From contig CAJIZF010000004.1 in NCBI GenBank assembly GCA_905181835.1, forward strand, positions 620,001 through 684,000: a stretch of 64,000 nucleotides of DNA, in the 5' to 3' direction. Each line of letters starts with the position of its first letter. Within the stretch, counting starts at the first letter, position 1. Positions 34,185 to 44,667 of this stretch are shown here, in pieces. The translations under genes and the position numbers were made by a program. Source of the stretch: an uncultured Flavobacteriaceae bacterium (GTDB taxonomy: Bacteria; Bacteroidota; Bacteroidia; Flavobacteriales; Flavobacteriaceae). A model generated the notes under the pieces. That model was not told the DNA's origin. It worked only from the letters and a program-made list of their open reading frames with translations, and ran no database searches.

Positions 34185-35471
34185 ATGTCAAGAATAGCAA
34201 CCATCGAAATAGACGGGAAAAAGTTTGAATTACCAATTATTAAAGGAACAGAAAATGAATTAGCAATCGATATAAAAAAATTACGATTATTAACGGGTGG
34301 TATAACTACTATTGATTCTGGTTTCAAAAATACAGGTTCTTGTGAAAGTGCAATTACATTTATGGATGGTGAAAAAGGAATATTACGATACAGAGGATAT
34401 TCTATTGAAGATTTAGCTGAAAAAGCAAATTTTTTAGAAGTTGCTTATTTACTAATTTTTGGTGATTTACCGAATGCTGAGGAATTAGAAAAATTTCATA
34501 ATGATATAAAAGCACAAGCTCATGTTGATGAAGATGTAAAGAAAATAATTGATGGTTTTCCAAAAGCAGCACATCCAATGGGGGTGCTTTCATCCTTAAC
34601 AAGTGCTTTAGTCGCTTTTAATCCAACTTCAGTTAATGTAGATTCAGAGGAAGAAATGTATGATGCTATTGTTAGAATTCTAGGAAAATTTCCAGTTTTA
34701 ACAGCCTGGGCTTATCGTAAACAAGCTGGTCTTCCTCTAGAATATGGAGACAATTCATTAGGTTATGTTGAAAATTTTGTAAAAATGATGTTTAAGAAAC
34801 CAGCTGCTGAATATGAACCAAATCAAGTAGTTATTGATGCGTTAAATAAGTTATTAATTTTACATGCTGATCATGAACAAAATTGTTCTACATCTACAGT
34901 AAGAATTGTTGGATCATCTAACGCTGGATTATTTGTTTCGCTTTCTGCTGGAATTAATGCTTTATGGGGACCATTACACGGTGGAGCAAATCAAGCTGTA
35001 ATTGAAATGTTAGAAGCTATTAAAGAAGATGGTGGTGATACAAAAAAATACATATCCAAAGCTAAAGATAAAACGGACTCATTTCGTTTGATGGGTTTCG
35101 GTCATCGTGTTTATAAAAATTTTGATCCAAGAGCAAAAATCATTAAAGTAGCTGCTGATGAGGTTCTAAATGCTCTTGGAGTGGACGATCCTATTTTAGA
35201 TATTGCAAAAGGACTTGAAAAGGAAGCTCTTGAAGATTCATATTTCATTGAGAGAAAGTTATATCCTAATGTTGATTTTTACTCAGGAATCATATACCGA
35301 GCTTTAGGTATCTCAACAGAAATGTTTACACCTATGTTTGCTTTAGGTAGACTTCCTGGATGGATTGCTCAATGGCATGAAATGCGTGTACGTAAAGAAC
35401 CAATTGGAAGACCAAGACAAGTTTATATTGGAGAAACTTATCGCGAGTTTATTTCTGCCAATAAAAGATAA
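34185..35471 (+). CDS. gltA: citrate synthase
   Basis: GILRYRGYSIEDLAEKANFLEVAYLL, HADHEQNCSTSTVR, GPLHGGANQAVIEML, MGFGHRVYKNFDPRA. Confidence 0.97.
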   Translation: MSRIATIEIDGKKFELPIIKGTENELAIDIKKLRLLTGGITTIDSGFKNTGSCESAITFMDGEKGILRYRGYSIEDLAEKANFLEVAYLLIFGDLPNAEELEKFHNDIKAQAHVDEDVKKIIDGFPKAAHPMGVLSSLTSALVAFNPTSVNVDSEEEMYDAIVRILGKFPVLTAWAYRKQAGLPLEYGDNSLGYVENFVKMMFKKPAAEYEPNQVVIDALNKLLILHADHEQNCSTSTVRIVGSSNAGLFVSLSAGINALWGPLHGGANQAVIEMLEAIKEDGGDTKKYISKAKDKTDSFRLMGFGHRVYKNFDPRAKIIKVAADEVLNALGVDDPILDIAKGLEKEALEDSYFIERKLYPNVDFYSGIIYRALGISTEMFTPMFALGRLPGWIAQWHEMRVRKEPIGRPRQVYIGETYREFISANKR

Positions 35472-35490
35472 TTAATAGTATTTTTAATAA

Positions 35491-35518
35491 AGCATCTTCG
35501 AAAGAAGGTGCTTTTTTT
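35491..35518 (+). terminator. intrinsic terminator after gltA
   Basis: AGCATCTTCgaaaGAAGGTGCTTTTTTT. Confidence 0.8.
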
Positions 35519-35525
35519 ATATTTG
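35518..35525 (+). promoter_or_regulatory. -7 element TATATTTG 4 nt upstream of an ATG (leaderless-type start)
   Basis: TATATTTG directly abuts the terminator T-tract; ATG at 35530. Confidence 0.5.
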
Positions 35526-35529
35526 TAAT

Positions 35530-36444
35530 ATGATAAACTTGCATGTAACCGACGAATTTTCAACGTTGAAAGCTGTTGTTTTAGGAATTGCAGATTCCAA
35601 TGGGCCAACACCAAAGCTTGAAGACACATACGATCCTAAATCAGCAGAACATATAAAAGCGGGTACTTATCCCAAAGAACGGGATATGGTTCAAGAAATG
35701 GAATTGGTATTTCAGATATTAAGTAAATACAATGTAAAAGTATACCGTCCTGAAAAAATTTCTAATTACAATCAAATATTTTCAAGAGATATTGCATTTG
35801 TTATTGAGGATAAAATGATTATTTCAAATATATTACCAGATCGTAATAAAGAAATTAATGCAATTGAACATGTTTGGTCTAAGGTTGATAAAAATAATCT
35901 CATTAACTTACCGGAAGAAGCCCATATTGAAGGAGGAGATGTCATGCCTTGGGGTGACTATATTTTTGTTGGAACCTACCGCGGAAAAGATTATGCAGAT
36001 TACATTACAGCTCGTACAAACATGACTGCAGTTAAGTGTTTACAGGATTTATTTCCATCTAAAAAAGTGGTTTCGTTTAATCTACGAAAATCAAATACGA
36101 TTGCTAGAGACAATGCACTTCATTTAGATTGTTGTTTTCAGCCTATAGGGAAAGGAAAGTGTATTATTCATAAAGAAGGATTTTTAGAAAAAAATGAATA
36201 TGAATGGTTGATTGATCTTTTTGGAAAAGAAAACTGTTTTCATATTAGTAAAGATGAAATGTACAGTATGAACAGCAATATTTTATCGATCTCTCCGAAG
36301 GTAATTATTTCTGAAAAAAACTTTAAAAGACTTAACAATTGGCTTCGTTCTCAGGGGTTTATTGTTGAAGAAGTTTCTTATTCAGAAATTTCGAAACAAG
36401 AAGGATTGCTCCGTTGCTCGACGATGCCATTAATAAGAGACTAG
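35530..36444 (+). CDS. dimethylarginine dimethylaminohydrolase/amidinotransferase-like (pentein superfamily)
   Basis: EAHIEGGDVMPWGDYIFVGTYRG, DNALHLDCCFQPIGKGKCIIH, C-terminal GLLRCSTMPLIRD catalytic Cys region. Confidence 0.75.
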   Translation: MINLHVTDEFSTLKAVVLGIADSNGPTPKLEDTYDPKSAEHIKAGTYPKERDMVQEMELVFQILSKYNVKVYRPEKISNYNQIFSRDIAFVIEDKMIISNILPDRNKEINAIEHVWSKVDKNNLINLPEEAHIEGGDVMPWGDYIFVGTYRGKDYADYITARTNMTAVKCLQDLFPSKKVVSFNLRKSNTIARDNALHLDCCFQPIGKGKCIIHKEGFLEKNEYEWLIDLFGKENCFHISKDEMYSMNSNILSISPKVIISEKNFKRLNNWLRSQGFIVEEVSYSEISKQEGLLRCSTMPLIRD

Positions 36445-36581
36445 TTTTTTAATTATCGTTTTATAGGTGTCGATTAAATGATTAGAACACTACCTAGATT
36501 CAAGAACTTTTATATTTTTGCAATGGCGCTATCAATTTGATTTTTGATAGTTTTATTTCTAAGAAAAAGAAACAATTAAAA

Positions 36582-37514
36582 ATGCAACAAATAACAGATA
36601 CTATTTTAATGATTCGTCCTGTAGCTTTTAGGTTGAATGAACAAACGGCTGTAAACAATTATTTTCAAGAAACAATGCGTATTGAAAATGTTGAAATTAA
36701 TAAAAAAGCTCAAGTTGAGTTCGATACTTTTACTGAGAAATTACGTAGTGTTGGAGTTCAAGTAATAGTTGAAGACGATCAATTAGAACTGGACACGCCA
36801 GATTCTATTTTTCCAAATAATTGGGTGAGTTTTCATGCAAATGGGAGTGTTGCTTTGTATCCAATGTTTGCCGAAAATAGACGAAGAGAACGAAGAGAAG
36901 AAACGCTAATTAGGTTGGAAAAAGAAGGTTTTGTAATCAAACAAATAATTGATTATACAACAGCAGAAGAAGAAAAAATCTTTTTAGAAGGGACTGGTAG
37001 CCTATTATTAGATCGAGTAAATAAAAAAGCTTATTGTGCATTATCCGACCGTGCTCATGAAGATCTAATTATTGAGTTTTGTGAAGATTTTGAGTATACT
37101 CCTGTTATTTTCAGTGCACTTCAGACAAAAGATCATGAAAGACTACCCATATACCACACCAACGTTATGATGGCATTAGGGGAACACATTGCGATAGTTT
37201 GTCTTGATTCGATTGATGATAAAAAAGAGAAGAAATTAGTTATTAAAAATCTAAAAGAAGATAAAAAAGAAATCATCGAAATTTCTGAAGAACAAATGCA
37301 TCAATTTGCAGGAAATATGCTTCAAGTTAAAGGGGCTAATGAATCTAAATATATGGTTATGAGTAAAGCAGCTTTTGATAGTTTAAGACCAGATCAGATC
37401 AAAAAAATTGAAGCGGATGCTCATATTTTAAGTAGTGATTTGCAGACAATTGAAACTTGTGGAGGTGGAAGCGCTCGATGTATGATGGCCGAAGTATTTC
37501 TTCCAAAAGAATAA
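36582..37514 (+). CDS. ctlX: citrulline utilization hydrolase (CtlX-like), amidinotransferase fold
   Basis: TDTILMIRPVAFRLNEQTAVNNYFQ, DSIFPNNWVSFH, FLEGTGSLLLDR, TCGGGSARCMMAEVF; start placed at ATG 36582. Confidence 0.8.
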   Translation: MQQITDTILMIRPVAFRLNEQTAVNNYFQETMRIENVEINKKAQVEFDTFTEKLRSVGVQVIVEDDQLELDTPDSIFPNNWVSFHANGSVALYPMFAENRRRERREETLIRLEKEGFVIKQIIDYTTAEEEKIFLEGTGSLLLDRVNKKAYCALSDRAHEDLIIEFCEDFEYTPVIFSALQTKDHERLPIYHTNVMMALGEHIAIVCLDSIDDKKEKKLVIKNLKEDKKEIIEISEEQMHQFAGNMLQVKGANESKYMVMSKAAFDSLRPDQIKKIEADAHILSSDLQTIETCGGGSARCMMAEVFLPKE

Positions 37515-37581
37515 AACACCTTTTTTAAAGAGATTTTCTTATTAACCAAAACTGTATATTTACAGCCTTATTAAAAAAACA

Positions 37582-39351
37582 ATGAATCTTCAAAACACCT
37601 TGTCAGAAAAAGTTAAGCAGGCAATAAGTCAGTTGTACAATACTTCTCTGGAAAGCGTAGAATTTCAATCAACTCGTAAAGAGTTTGAAGGAGATATTAC
37701 TGTTGTTGTTTTTCCGATGCTACGAGTTGTGAAAGGAAATCCAGTTCAAATTGGTGAAGCAATTGGTGAGTATTTGGTAGCTAATGTGGATGTGGTGATT
37801 CGTTTTAATGTCGTAAAAGGGTTTTTAAACTTGGTTTTCAGCGACACTTACTTTGTAGATTTTTTTAATTCGGTTTCTGATTTTTCTAACTTTGGAAAGC
37901 AAACTGGTACAAATGAAACATACATGGTAGAGTATTCTTCGCCAAATACCAATAAGCCCCTTCATTTGGGCCATGTTAGGAATATTTTATTAGGTTATTC
38001 GGTCGCTGAAATTTTAAAAGCTTCCGGTAAAAAAGCCTACAAGACACAAATTATCAATGATCGTGGAATTCATATTTGTAAAAGTATGCTGGCATGGGAA
38101 AAATTTGGTAATGGTGAAACACCCGAACTTAGTGGATTGAAAGGTGATAAGTTGGTGGGTAATTATTATGTAAAATTTGATCAAGAATATAAAAAAGAAG
38201 TTTTACAATTAATGGCCGAAGGTCTTACTGAAAGTGAAGCAAAAATCAAAGCTACATCTCTTGTTAAAGCCCAAGAAATGTTACGTAAATGGGAAGCTGG
38301 AAATAAAGATGTTGTATCATTATGGAAAATGATGAATGATTGGGTTTATGACGGCTTTAATAAAACATATCAGTCAATAGGTGTCGATTTCGATACTTTA
38401 TATTACGAAAGTAATACCTACTTATTAGGAAAAGAAGTGATAAAAGAAGGTCTTCAAAAAGAAGTCTTTTTTCAGAAAAAAGATGGCTCTATTTGGTGTG
38501 ATTTAACCGAAGATGGACTGGATGAAAAAATTGTACAGCGTCGTGATGGTACCGCTGTTTATATGACGCAAGATATTGGCACGGCTATTCAACGAGTAAA
38601 AGATTATCAAGACATTACCGGTATGATTTATACCGTTGGTAATGAGCAAGATTATCATTTTAAAGTGTTGTTTTTAATCTTAAAGAAATTAGGTTATCAG
38701 TGGGCAGATCATCTATACCACTTAAGTTATGGTATGGTGGATTTACCTTCTGGAAAAATGAAATCGAGAGAGGGAACCGTAGTAGATGCAGACGATCTAA
38801 TCTCTGATATGGCAAAAACGGCTAAAAAGATTAGCGAAGAATTAGGCAAAATAGATGATTTTACAGAAAAGGAGAAAGAACATCTATATCATACAATTGG
38901 CTTAGGAGCCTTAAAGTATTATATCCTTAAAGTAGATCCTAAGAAGCGCATTCTTTTTAACCCTGAAGAAAGTGTAGATTTTCAGGGGAATACAGGTCCT
39001 TTCATTCAATATACCTATGCGCGTATTCAATCAATTTTACGTAAAGGAGAGCTTTCTGTTAAATCTAGTAATTTAGAAGTCCTACATCCAAAAGAAAAAG
39101 AGTTAATTAAACAATTACAACTTTTTCCAGAGACAATACAACAAGCAGCAGCTCAGTACAGTCCTGCTCTAATTGCTAATTACACTTACGAATTAGTGAA
39201 ATCTTTTAATTCTTTTTATCAAAACGTGTCAATTTTAGGAGCAGATTTTGAAGAAGAAAAAAGTTTTAGAATTAAACTTTCTCGTGCAGTTTCAGACGTA
39301 ATCAAGACAGCATTTGGATTGCTTGGAATTGATGTTCCAGAAAGGATGTAA
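37582..39351 (+). CDS. argS: arginine--tRNA ligase
   Basis: VEYSSPNTNKPLHLGHVRNILLG (HIGH motif), VDLPSGKMKSREGTVVDADDL (KMSKS-like), C-terminal anticodon-binding domain. Confidence 0.97.
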   Translation: MNLQNTLSEKVKQAISQLYNTSLESVEFQSTRKEFEGDITVVVFPMLRVVKGNPVQIGEAIGEYLVANVDVVIRFNVVKGFLNLVFSDTYFVDFFNSVSDFSNFGKQTGTNETYMVEYSSPNTNKPLHLGHVRNILLGYSVAEILKASGKKAYKTQIINDRGIHICKSMLAWEKFGNGETPELSGLKGDKLVGNYYVKFDQEYKKEVLQLMAEGLTESEAKIKATSLVKAQEMLRKWEAGNKDVVSLWKMMNDWVYDGFNKTYQSIGVDFDTLYYESNTYLLGKEVIKEGLQKEVFFQKKDGSIWCDLTEDGLDEKIVQRRDGTAVYMTQDIGTAIQRVKDYQDITGMIYTVGNEQDYHFKVLFLILKKLGYQWADHLYHLSYGMVDLPSGKMKSREGTVVDADDLISDMAKTAKKISEELGKIDDFTEKEKEHLYHTIGLGALKYYILKVDPKKRILFNPEESVDFQGNTGPFIQYTYARIQSILRKGELSVKSSNLEVLHPKEKELIKQLQLFPETIQQAAAQYSPALIANYTYELVKSFNSFYQNVSILGADFEEEKSFRIKLSRAVSDVIKTAFGLLGIDVPERM

Positions 39352-39353
39352 AA

Positions 39354-41006
39354 TTATTTAATACTACTCTTAAAAATAACGACTTCTTTATCGTTATACC
39401 AAGATAAATAGCTGCTTTGATTTTTTTGCTCAATCAAATTTCTTTTTAACTTTAGGGTAGGAGTTAAAAAATTATTTTCAATAGTCCATTGATTTTTAAA
39501 AACAACTATTTTTTTTATTTTTTCATGTCTTTCTAGTCGATTATTTAAATCATTTAGTGTTTGGATTAAACTATTGGATAGAACTTCAGAGGAGCTTAAA
39601 TTTCCTATTTCTGAGGTGGTTACGAGTGCGATTGGATGTGGGAGCCCAGAACCTACAACACAAGCCTGTTCAATTTTTGTGTTTTTAATTAGTTCTAGTT
39701 CTATTCCAGAAGGGGATATGTATTTTCCTTTATCGGTTTTAAATTGATCCTTGATTCTGCCGGTAATTATTAAATTACCTTCCTCGTCGTATTTGCCTTT
39801 ATCACCTGTTTTTAGGTAACCATCTTGATCAAAAGCTTTTAAAGTTAACGCTGGATTTTTATAATAACCTTTCATTAAGCAGTTGTTTTTAATACAAATT
39901 TCTCCTTCCTCAGAAATCTTTGTTTTTACACCTGGAAGAGGTTTTCCTACGGTTCCTATTTTATTATTTGGAGGAATATTAAAATGAGAAATACAACAAT
40001 CTTCTGTCATTCCATAAATTTGAAAAATTTCAATATCTATTTTTTTATACCAATTGATGATATCAATTGAAACTGGGGCGGCCCCAGATATCATAATTTT
40101 TGCATGCTTTAATCCTAACTTTTGTTTTAACTTTCCTTTAAAAAAAATATTTAAAACAGGAATTTCTAAAATCCAGTTTAATTTTTTTTGAGGAATTTTA
40201 GATAAAACGATTTCCTGAAATTTCGTCCAAATCCTTGGAACAGCAAAAAATGCATGCGGTTGTGTACGTTGTAAATCTTTAGCAAAAGTTATCAAATTTT
40301 CAGGATAACTAAATTGTGCACCTATAGTAAGTCCATAGGTCCAAATAAGACGTTCAGCAACATGTACAAGTGGTAAGTATGAAAATAAACGAGGTTTTTT
40401 GGGTAGATCTATTATTTTTTGAACGGTATGTATGCTGTTAACAATATTTCCCACTGTATGAATAACCCCTTTTGGTTCGCCAGATGTCCCAGATGTATAG
40501 ATGACTGTATGTATATCGCTCATTTTAGGGAGCTTAACAGTAGTTTCTGATGTTTGTTCCGTAATAATTTTTTCCCAACTGTATTCTTCTTGAATTCCAT
40601 AGAGTTCGATTCCAATTTTTGGAATTTTTGGAATTCCTTTTTTAATAGCCTTGTAATTATCCAGTTTACCAAGAATAATAGCTTTAGATTCACTGTGGTT
40701 TAATACTTGTTCAATTGCATGTGCTGTTAATGAAGTATAAATAGGAATAGAGACTAATTCCGCCATCATTATTGCTAAATCGGCCATCATCCAATGTGCA
40801 CAATTTTTTGAAAGAATTGCGATATGATTTCCTTTTTGAAGCCCAATACTTTTTAATTTAGAAGCTATTTTTCTTATTTCATATCCAGTATCTCTGTATG
40901 AGTACGTTATAAGTTTTCCATTTATGGGTTGAATTAAAAAAGTTTGATTTGGAGTTTCTTTTTCCCAGTGTAAAAATGCTTCAAGTGGAGAGGAAAATTT
41001 TGACAT
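39354..41006 (-). CDS. long-chain acyl-CoA synthetase / AMP-dependent ligase
   Basis: IYTSGTSGEPKGVIHT, IYGMTEDCCISHFN, GYLKTGDKGKYDEEGNLIITGRIKDQFKTDKGKYISP. Confidence 0.9.
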   Translation of the reverse strand: MSKFSSPLEAFLHWEKETPNQTFLIQPINGKLITYSYRDTGYEIRKIASKLKSIGLQKGNHIAILSKNCAHWMMADLAIMMAELVSIPIYTSLTAHAIEQVLNHSESKAIILGKLDNYKAIKKGIPKIPKIGIELYGIQEEYSWEKIITEQTSETTVKLPKMSDIHTVIYTSGTSGEPKGVIHTVGNIVNSIHTVQKIIDLPKKPRLFSYLPLVHVAERLIWTYGLTIGAQFSYPENLITFAKDLQRTQPHAFFAVPRIWTKFQEIVLSKIPQKKLNWILEIPVLNIFFKGKLKQKLGLKHAKIMISGAAPVSIDIINWYKKIDIEIFQIYGMTEDCCISHFNIPPNNKIGTVGKPLPGVKTKISEEGEICIKNNCLMKGYYKNPALTLKAFDQDGYLKTGDKGKYDEEGNLIITGRIKDQFKTDKGKYISPSGIELELIKNTKIEQACVVGSGLPHPIALVTTSEIGNLSSSEVLSNSLIQTLNDLNNRLERHEKIKKIVVFKNQWTIENNFLTPTLKLKRNLIEQKNQSSYLSWYNDKEVVIFKSSIK

Positions 41007-41112
41007 TATTAAAATTTATAAGTAAATGATATTTTGGGTTAAATAATAAAATCATAAACATTAGCGCTAAAATAACAATTAATTAAACGTTTATAACTAA
41101 GGAGATCTAGAA

Positions 41113-41457
41113 TTACCTTTTAACTTTCGAAGATTTCATTTCCCCGTCAATACCGCTTAAATCCTCTCTAAAACTCCAAAGTTCAGATCGCTTACCATTA
41201 CTATTATTTATCCAATCTTTTTTAAACTTTACGAAAGAACCCTCTCCGTGAACTTCTTCATATTTTATTTGGAAGTCATTTGTTTTACTGAGCCACTCAG
41301 GTTTTTGATAAAAAAAACTATCATTAAATCAATTCCTCCCTTTTCATCTGGAAATTCTTTAAAATAAACACCGTAAGATTCTTCCGGGTATTTTTCTCTA
41401 ATTACTTTTTTTACCTTGTATGATAGCAATACAATAAAGTAAAAAATAGCTTTCGTA
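41113..41457 (-). pseudogene. decayed coding fragment, no start, frameshift in an 8-nt homopolymer
   Basis: Own minus-strand reading: ...ITKAIFYFIVLLSYKVKKVIREKYPEESYGVYFKEFPDEKGGIDLMIVF then, one frame over, FYQKPEWLSKTNDFQIKYEEVHGEGSFVKFKKDWINNSNGKRSELWSFREDLSGIDGEMKSSKVKR*; not in the supplied ORF list. Confidence 0.6.
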
Positions 41458-41554
41458 ATTTCACAGATTTAGGGAGGATCTCCAATAATATACAAAAAAA
41501 GTATAACTTTTTTAATTATAAATAGTCAAACCTACTTATTGTAATATAAATTAA

Positions 41555-41586
41555 TTTGTTACTCCTTATTCAATTGTTATCTTTGC
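41555..41586 (+). promoter_or_regulatory. Bacteroidota-type promoter for ffh (TTTG - 20 nt - TATCTTTG)
   Basis: TTTG 41555-41558, TATCTTTG 41579-41586. Confidence 0.6.
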
Positions 41587-41633
41587 AATTCTTTCAATAA
41601 CATAGAAAATACAGATAAAACTCAATAAAGATT

Positions 41634-42965
41634 ATGTTTAACAATTTAAGCGAAAAATTAGAAAAGGCACTTCACGTTTTAAAAGGTCAGGGTAGCATTA
41701 CAGAAGTTAATGTAGCAGAAACTTTAAAAGAAGTTAGGCGTGCCCTATTGGATGCGGATGTTAACTTTAAGATCGCAAAACAATTTACCAAAAGTGTTAA
41801 AGAAAAAGCACTAGGTCAAAATGTATTGACTTCAATTCAGCCTGGTCAATTGATGGTGAAAATTGTAAAAGATGAATTAACGGAGCTAATGGGTGGTGAT
41901 TCGGCTGGTATCAATTTAAGTGGAAATCCATCTGTAATTTTAATGTCTGGTTTACAAGGGAGTGGTAAAACTACATTTTCTGGAAAATTAGCAAATTTTT
42001 TAAAATCTAAAAAAACAAAGAAACCTTTATTAGTAGCTTGTGACATTTATCGCCCTGCAGCAATTGATCAACTTCACGTTGTTGGAGATCAAATTGGAGT
42101 TGAGGTATTTAGTGATCGAGGTAATGATGATCCTGTAGATATTGCTAAAAACGCTATTGAACATGCCAAGAAAAATGGATTTAATGTTGTTATAGTCGAT
42201 ACTGCTGGACGTTTAGCTGTAGACGAGGCGATGATGACTGAAATTGAAAATATCCATACTGCAATTCAACCGCATGAAACACTTTTTGTGGTAGATTCAA
42301 TGACAGGTCAAGATGCTGTTAATACTGCAAAAACATTTAATGACCGTCTAAATTTTGATGGTGTTATACTTACAAAATTAGATGGTGATACTCGAGGTGG
42401 TGCTGCAATTTCTATTAAAAGTGTAGTAAATAAACCGATAAAGTTTATTGGAACCGGAGAAAAAATGGAGGCGATTGACGTTTTCCATCCCTCAAGAATG
42501 TCTGATCGTATTTTAGGGATGGGTGATGTTGTATCCTTAGTTGAAAGAGCACAGGAGCAATTTGATGAGGTTGAGGCCAGAAAAATTCAGAAGAAAATTG
42601 CAAAGAATCAATTTGGATTTGATGATTTTTTAAAACAAATTCAGCAAGTAAAGAAAATGGGTAATATGAAAGATCTTATTGGTATGATTCCTGGAGCGGG
42701 AAAAGCCATGAAAGATGTAGATGTAGATGATGACGCCTTTAAAGGGATAGAAGCTATTATTCATTCTATGACGCCTGAAGAAAGGAGTCAACCTTCCATT
42801 ATAAATGCCAGTCGAAAAAAACGAATTGGGAAGGGAAGTGGCACCACAGTTCAAGAGGTAAATCAGTTAATGAAACAATTCAACCAAATGAGTAAGATGA
42901 TGAAAATGATGCAAGGTGGCGGTGGGCGAAAAATGATGCAGGCTATGAAAGGAATGAAACCATAA
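41634..42965 (+). CDS. ffh: signal recognition particle protein Ffh
   Basis: MSGLQGSGKTTFSGKLANFLK, VVIVDTAGRLAVDE, C-terminal Met-rich M domain. Confidence 0.98.
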   Translation: MFNNLSEKLEKALHVLKGQGSITEVNVAETLKEVRRALLDADVNFKIAKQFTKSVKEKALGQNVLTSIQPGQLMVKIVKDELTELMGGDSAGINLSGNPSVILMSGLQGSGKTTFSGKLANFLKSKKTKKPLLVACDIYRPAAIDQLHVVGDQIGVEVFSDRGNDDPVDIAKNAIEHAKKNGFNVVIVDTAGRLAVDEAMMTEIENIHTAIQPHETLFVVDSMTGQDAVNTAKTFNDRLNFDGVILTKLDGDTRGGAAISIKSVVNKPIKFIGTGEKMEAIDVFHPSRMSDRILGMGDVVSLVERAQEQFDEVEARKIQKKIAKNQFGFDDFLKQIQQVKKMGNMKDLIGMIPGAGKAMKDVDVDDDAFKGIEAIIHSMTPEERSQPSIINASRKKRIGKGSGTTVQEVNQLMKQFNQMSKMMKMMQGGGGRKMMQAMKGMKP

Positions 42966-42988
42966 TTTATTAACAAAAATTGAATAAA

Positions 42989-43873
42989 ATGATTCTACTA
43001 GACGGTAAAAAGACATCGAATGATATCAAGGATGAGATTGCGATATCTGTCAATGAAATTAAAAAACGAGGCGAAAAAGTACCTCATTTAGCAGCTGTTT
43101 TAGTAGGAAATGATGGGGCTAGTCTAACTTATGTTGGCTCAAAAGTAAGAGCTTGTGAACGAGTTGGTTTTAATTCAACTTTAATTAAGTTACCTGAAAC
43201 ATCCTCTGAAGAACGCTTATTAAAAACAATAAGCGATTTAAATAAAAACAATGAGATAGATGGTTTTATTGTTCAGTTGCCGCTGCCAAAACACATCAGT
43301 GAAGAAAAAGTTTTATTAGCCATCAATCCCAATAAGGATGTGGATGGTTTTCATCCTGAAAATTTTGGTAAAATGGCTCTAGAAATGGATAGTTTTATTC
43401 CAGCAACTCCTTTTGGAATATTGCAATTATTAGAGCGATATCAAGTTGAAACAAAAGGCAAACACACAGTAGTTATTGGAAGAAGCCATATTGTGGGAAG
43501 ACCTATGAGTATCTTGATGAGTCAAAAAGGTCCTGCAGCTAACAGCACTGTAACATTAACACATAGTTACACCAAAAACCTTTATGAAATAACTAAACAA
43601 GCAGACATTATAGTTGTAGCTTTAGGGATACCAGAATATTTGAAAGCAGATATGGTTAAAGATAATGTTGTTATAATAGATGTAGGCATCAGTAGAGTCC
43701 CAGATGAGTCTAAACCCAAGGGTTATGTTATTAAAGGGGATGTTGCATTTGATGAAGTTAGTAAAAAATCATCTTTCATTACGCCAGTTCCAGGGGGGGT
43801 AGGTCCGATGACTATCGCAATGTTATTAAAAAATACGCTAATCGCAAGGGAGCGAGGGGTTAACCATTCTTAG
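42989..43873 (+). CDS. folD: bifunctional methylenetetrahydrofolate dehydrogenase/cyclohydrolase
   Basis: DGFIVQLPLPKHI, PNKDVDGFHPENFG, VVIGRSHIVGRPMSILM, ITPVPGGVGPMTIAMLL. Confidence 0.97.
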   Translation: MILLDGKKTSNDIKDEIAISVNEIKKRGEKVPHLAAVLVGNDGASLTYVGSKVRACERVGFNSTLIKLPETSSEERLLKTISDLNKNNEIDGFIVQLPLPKHISEEKVLLAINPNKDVDGFHPENFGKMALEMDSFIPATPFGILQLLERYQVETKGKHTVVIGRSHIVGRPMSILMSQKGPAANSTVTLTHSYTKNLYEITKQADIIVVALGIPEYLKADMVKDNVVIIDVGISRVPDESKPKGYVIKGDVAFDEVSKKSSFITPVPGGVGPMTIAMLLKNTLIARERGVNHS

Positions 43874-43896
43874 AACTATTTTTTAAAGTAACAACG

Positions 43897-44472
43897 TTAT
43901 TTTTTCTCGAATTCATCGATTTTCCAAGAAAGCATAAAATACTTAATTTTTGCTTCATCTGGAATGTTGGTAATATCAATCACAAGATTTGGATTGTATC
44001 TAAAATTTTCCGGTAATTCATTTTTATCAATATTAATAAAGAGATCATTATCTTCTAAAAATATCACAACGGTAGAAATAGTAGTTTCAATATTTGAAAT
44101 TTTATAATTTGCCTTAATATCTTTAAATGTACTACTTAAATTTAGTCCTTTGTCTGTTTTATAACGGGGATCGAAAAATTGAAAATTCGAAATCAAAGCA
44201 TCAGGATCATTATTAGTTACTGGCGATATTGATACTAATTTAGTTCCGTTTTTTTCATAAATCTCTACTTCTCCTTGAGTTGGTAACTCCTCATTCTGAG
44301 CATAAAGTTTAACTATAGAATCCTTAGCGAAAGTAGAATCAATTTCCTTTATTGTCATTCCTCTTGTTAAAGTACCAACAGAATCGTTAGATATTAAGAA
44401 TGGATTTATTTCTTCTTTACACTGAATGAATAGGAGAGTCACAGAAACTAGAGCTATTATTTTTTTTAACAT
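43897..44472 (-). CDS. hypothetical lipoprotein
   Basis: Signal with lipobox-like FIQC; no recognised domain. Confidence 0.55.
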   Translation of the reverse strand: MLKKIIALVSVTLLFIQCKEEINPFLISNDSVGTLTRGMTIKEIDSTFAKDSIVKLYAQNEELPTQGEVEIYEKNGTKLVSISPVTNNDPDALISNFQFFDPRYKTDKGLNLSSTFKDIKANYKISNIETTISTVVIFLEDNDLFINIDKNELPENFRYNPNLVIDITNIPDEAKIKYFMLSWKIDEFEKK

Positions 44473-44667
44473 CAGTTGTTTTTTTTTAGATCGTTTTTTT
44501 ACAATCCAAAATTACTAAAATTGGTTCTGAATTCAATCAAAATTTTAAAAAAGAAGATTTACGGATTTTGAGTTTTGTTTTCTTAAAGGAATTATTTAAA
44601 CAACCATAGCAAGTCAATTTTTCATTTTCTTCTGAGAATAAACTGTAAAATAGTTAGTTTTAATTTT

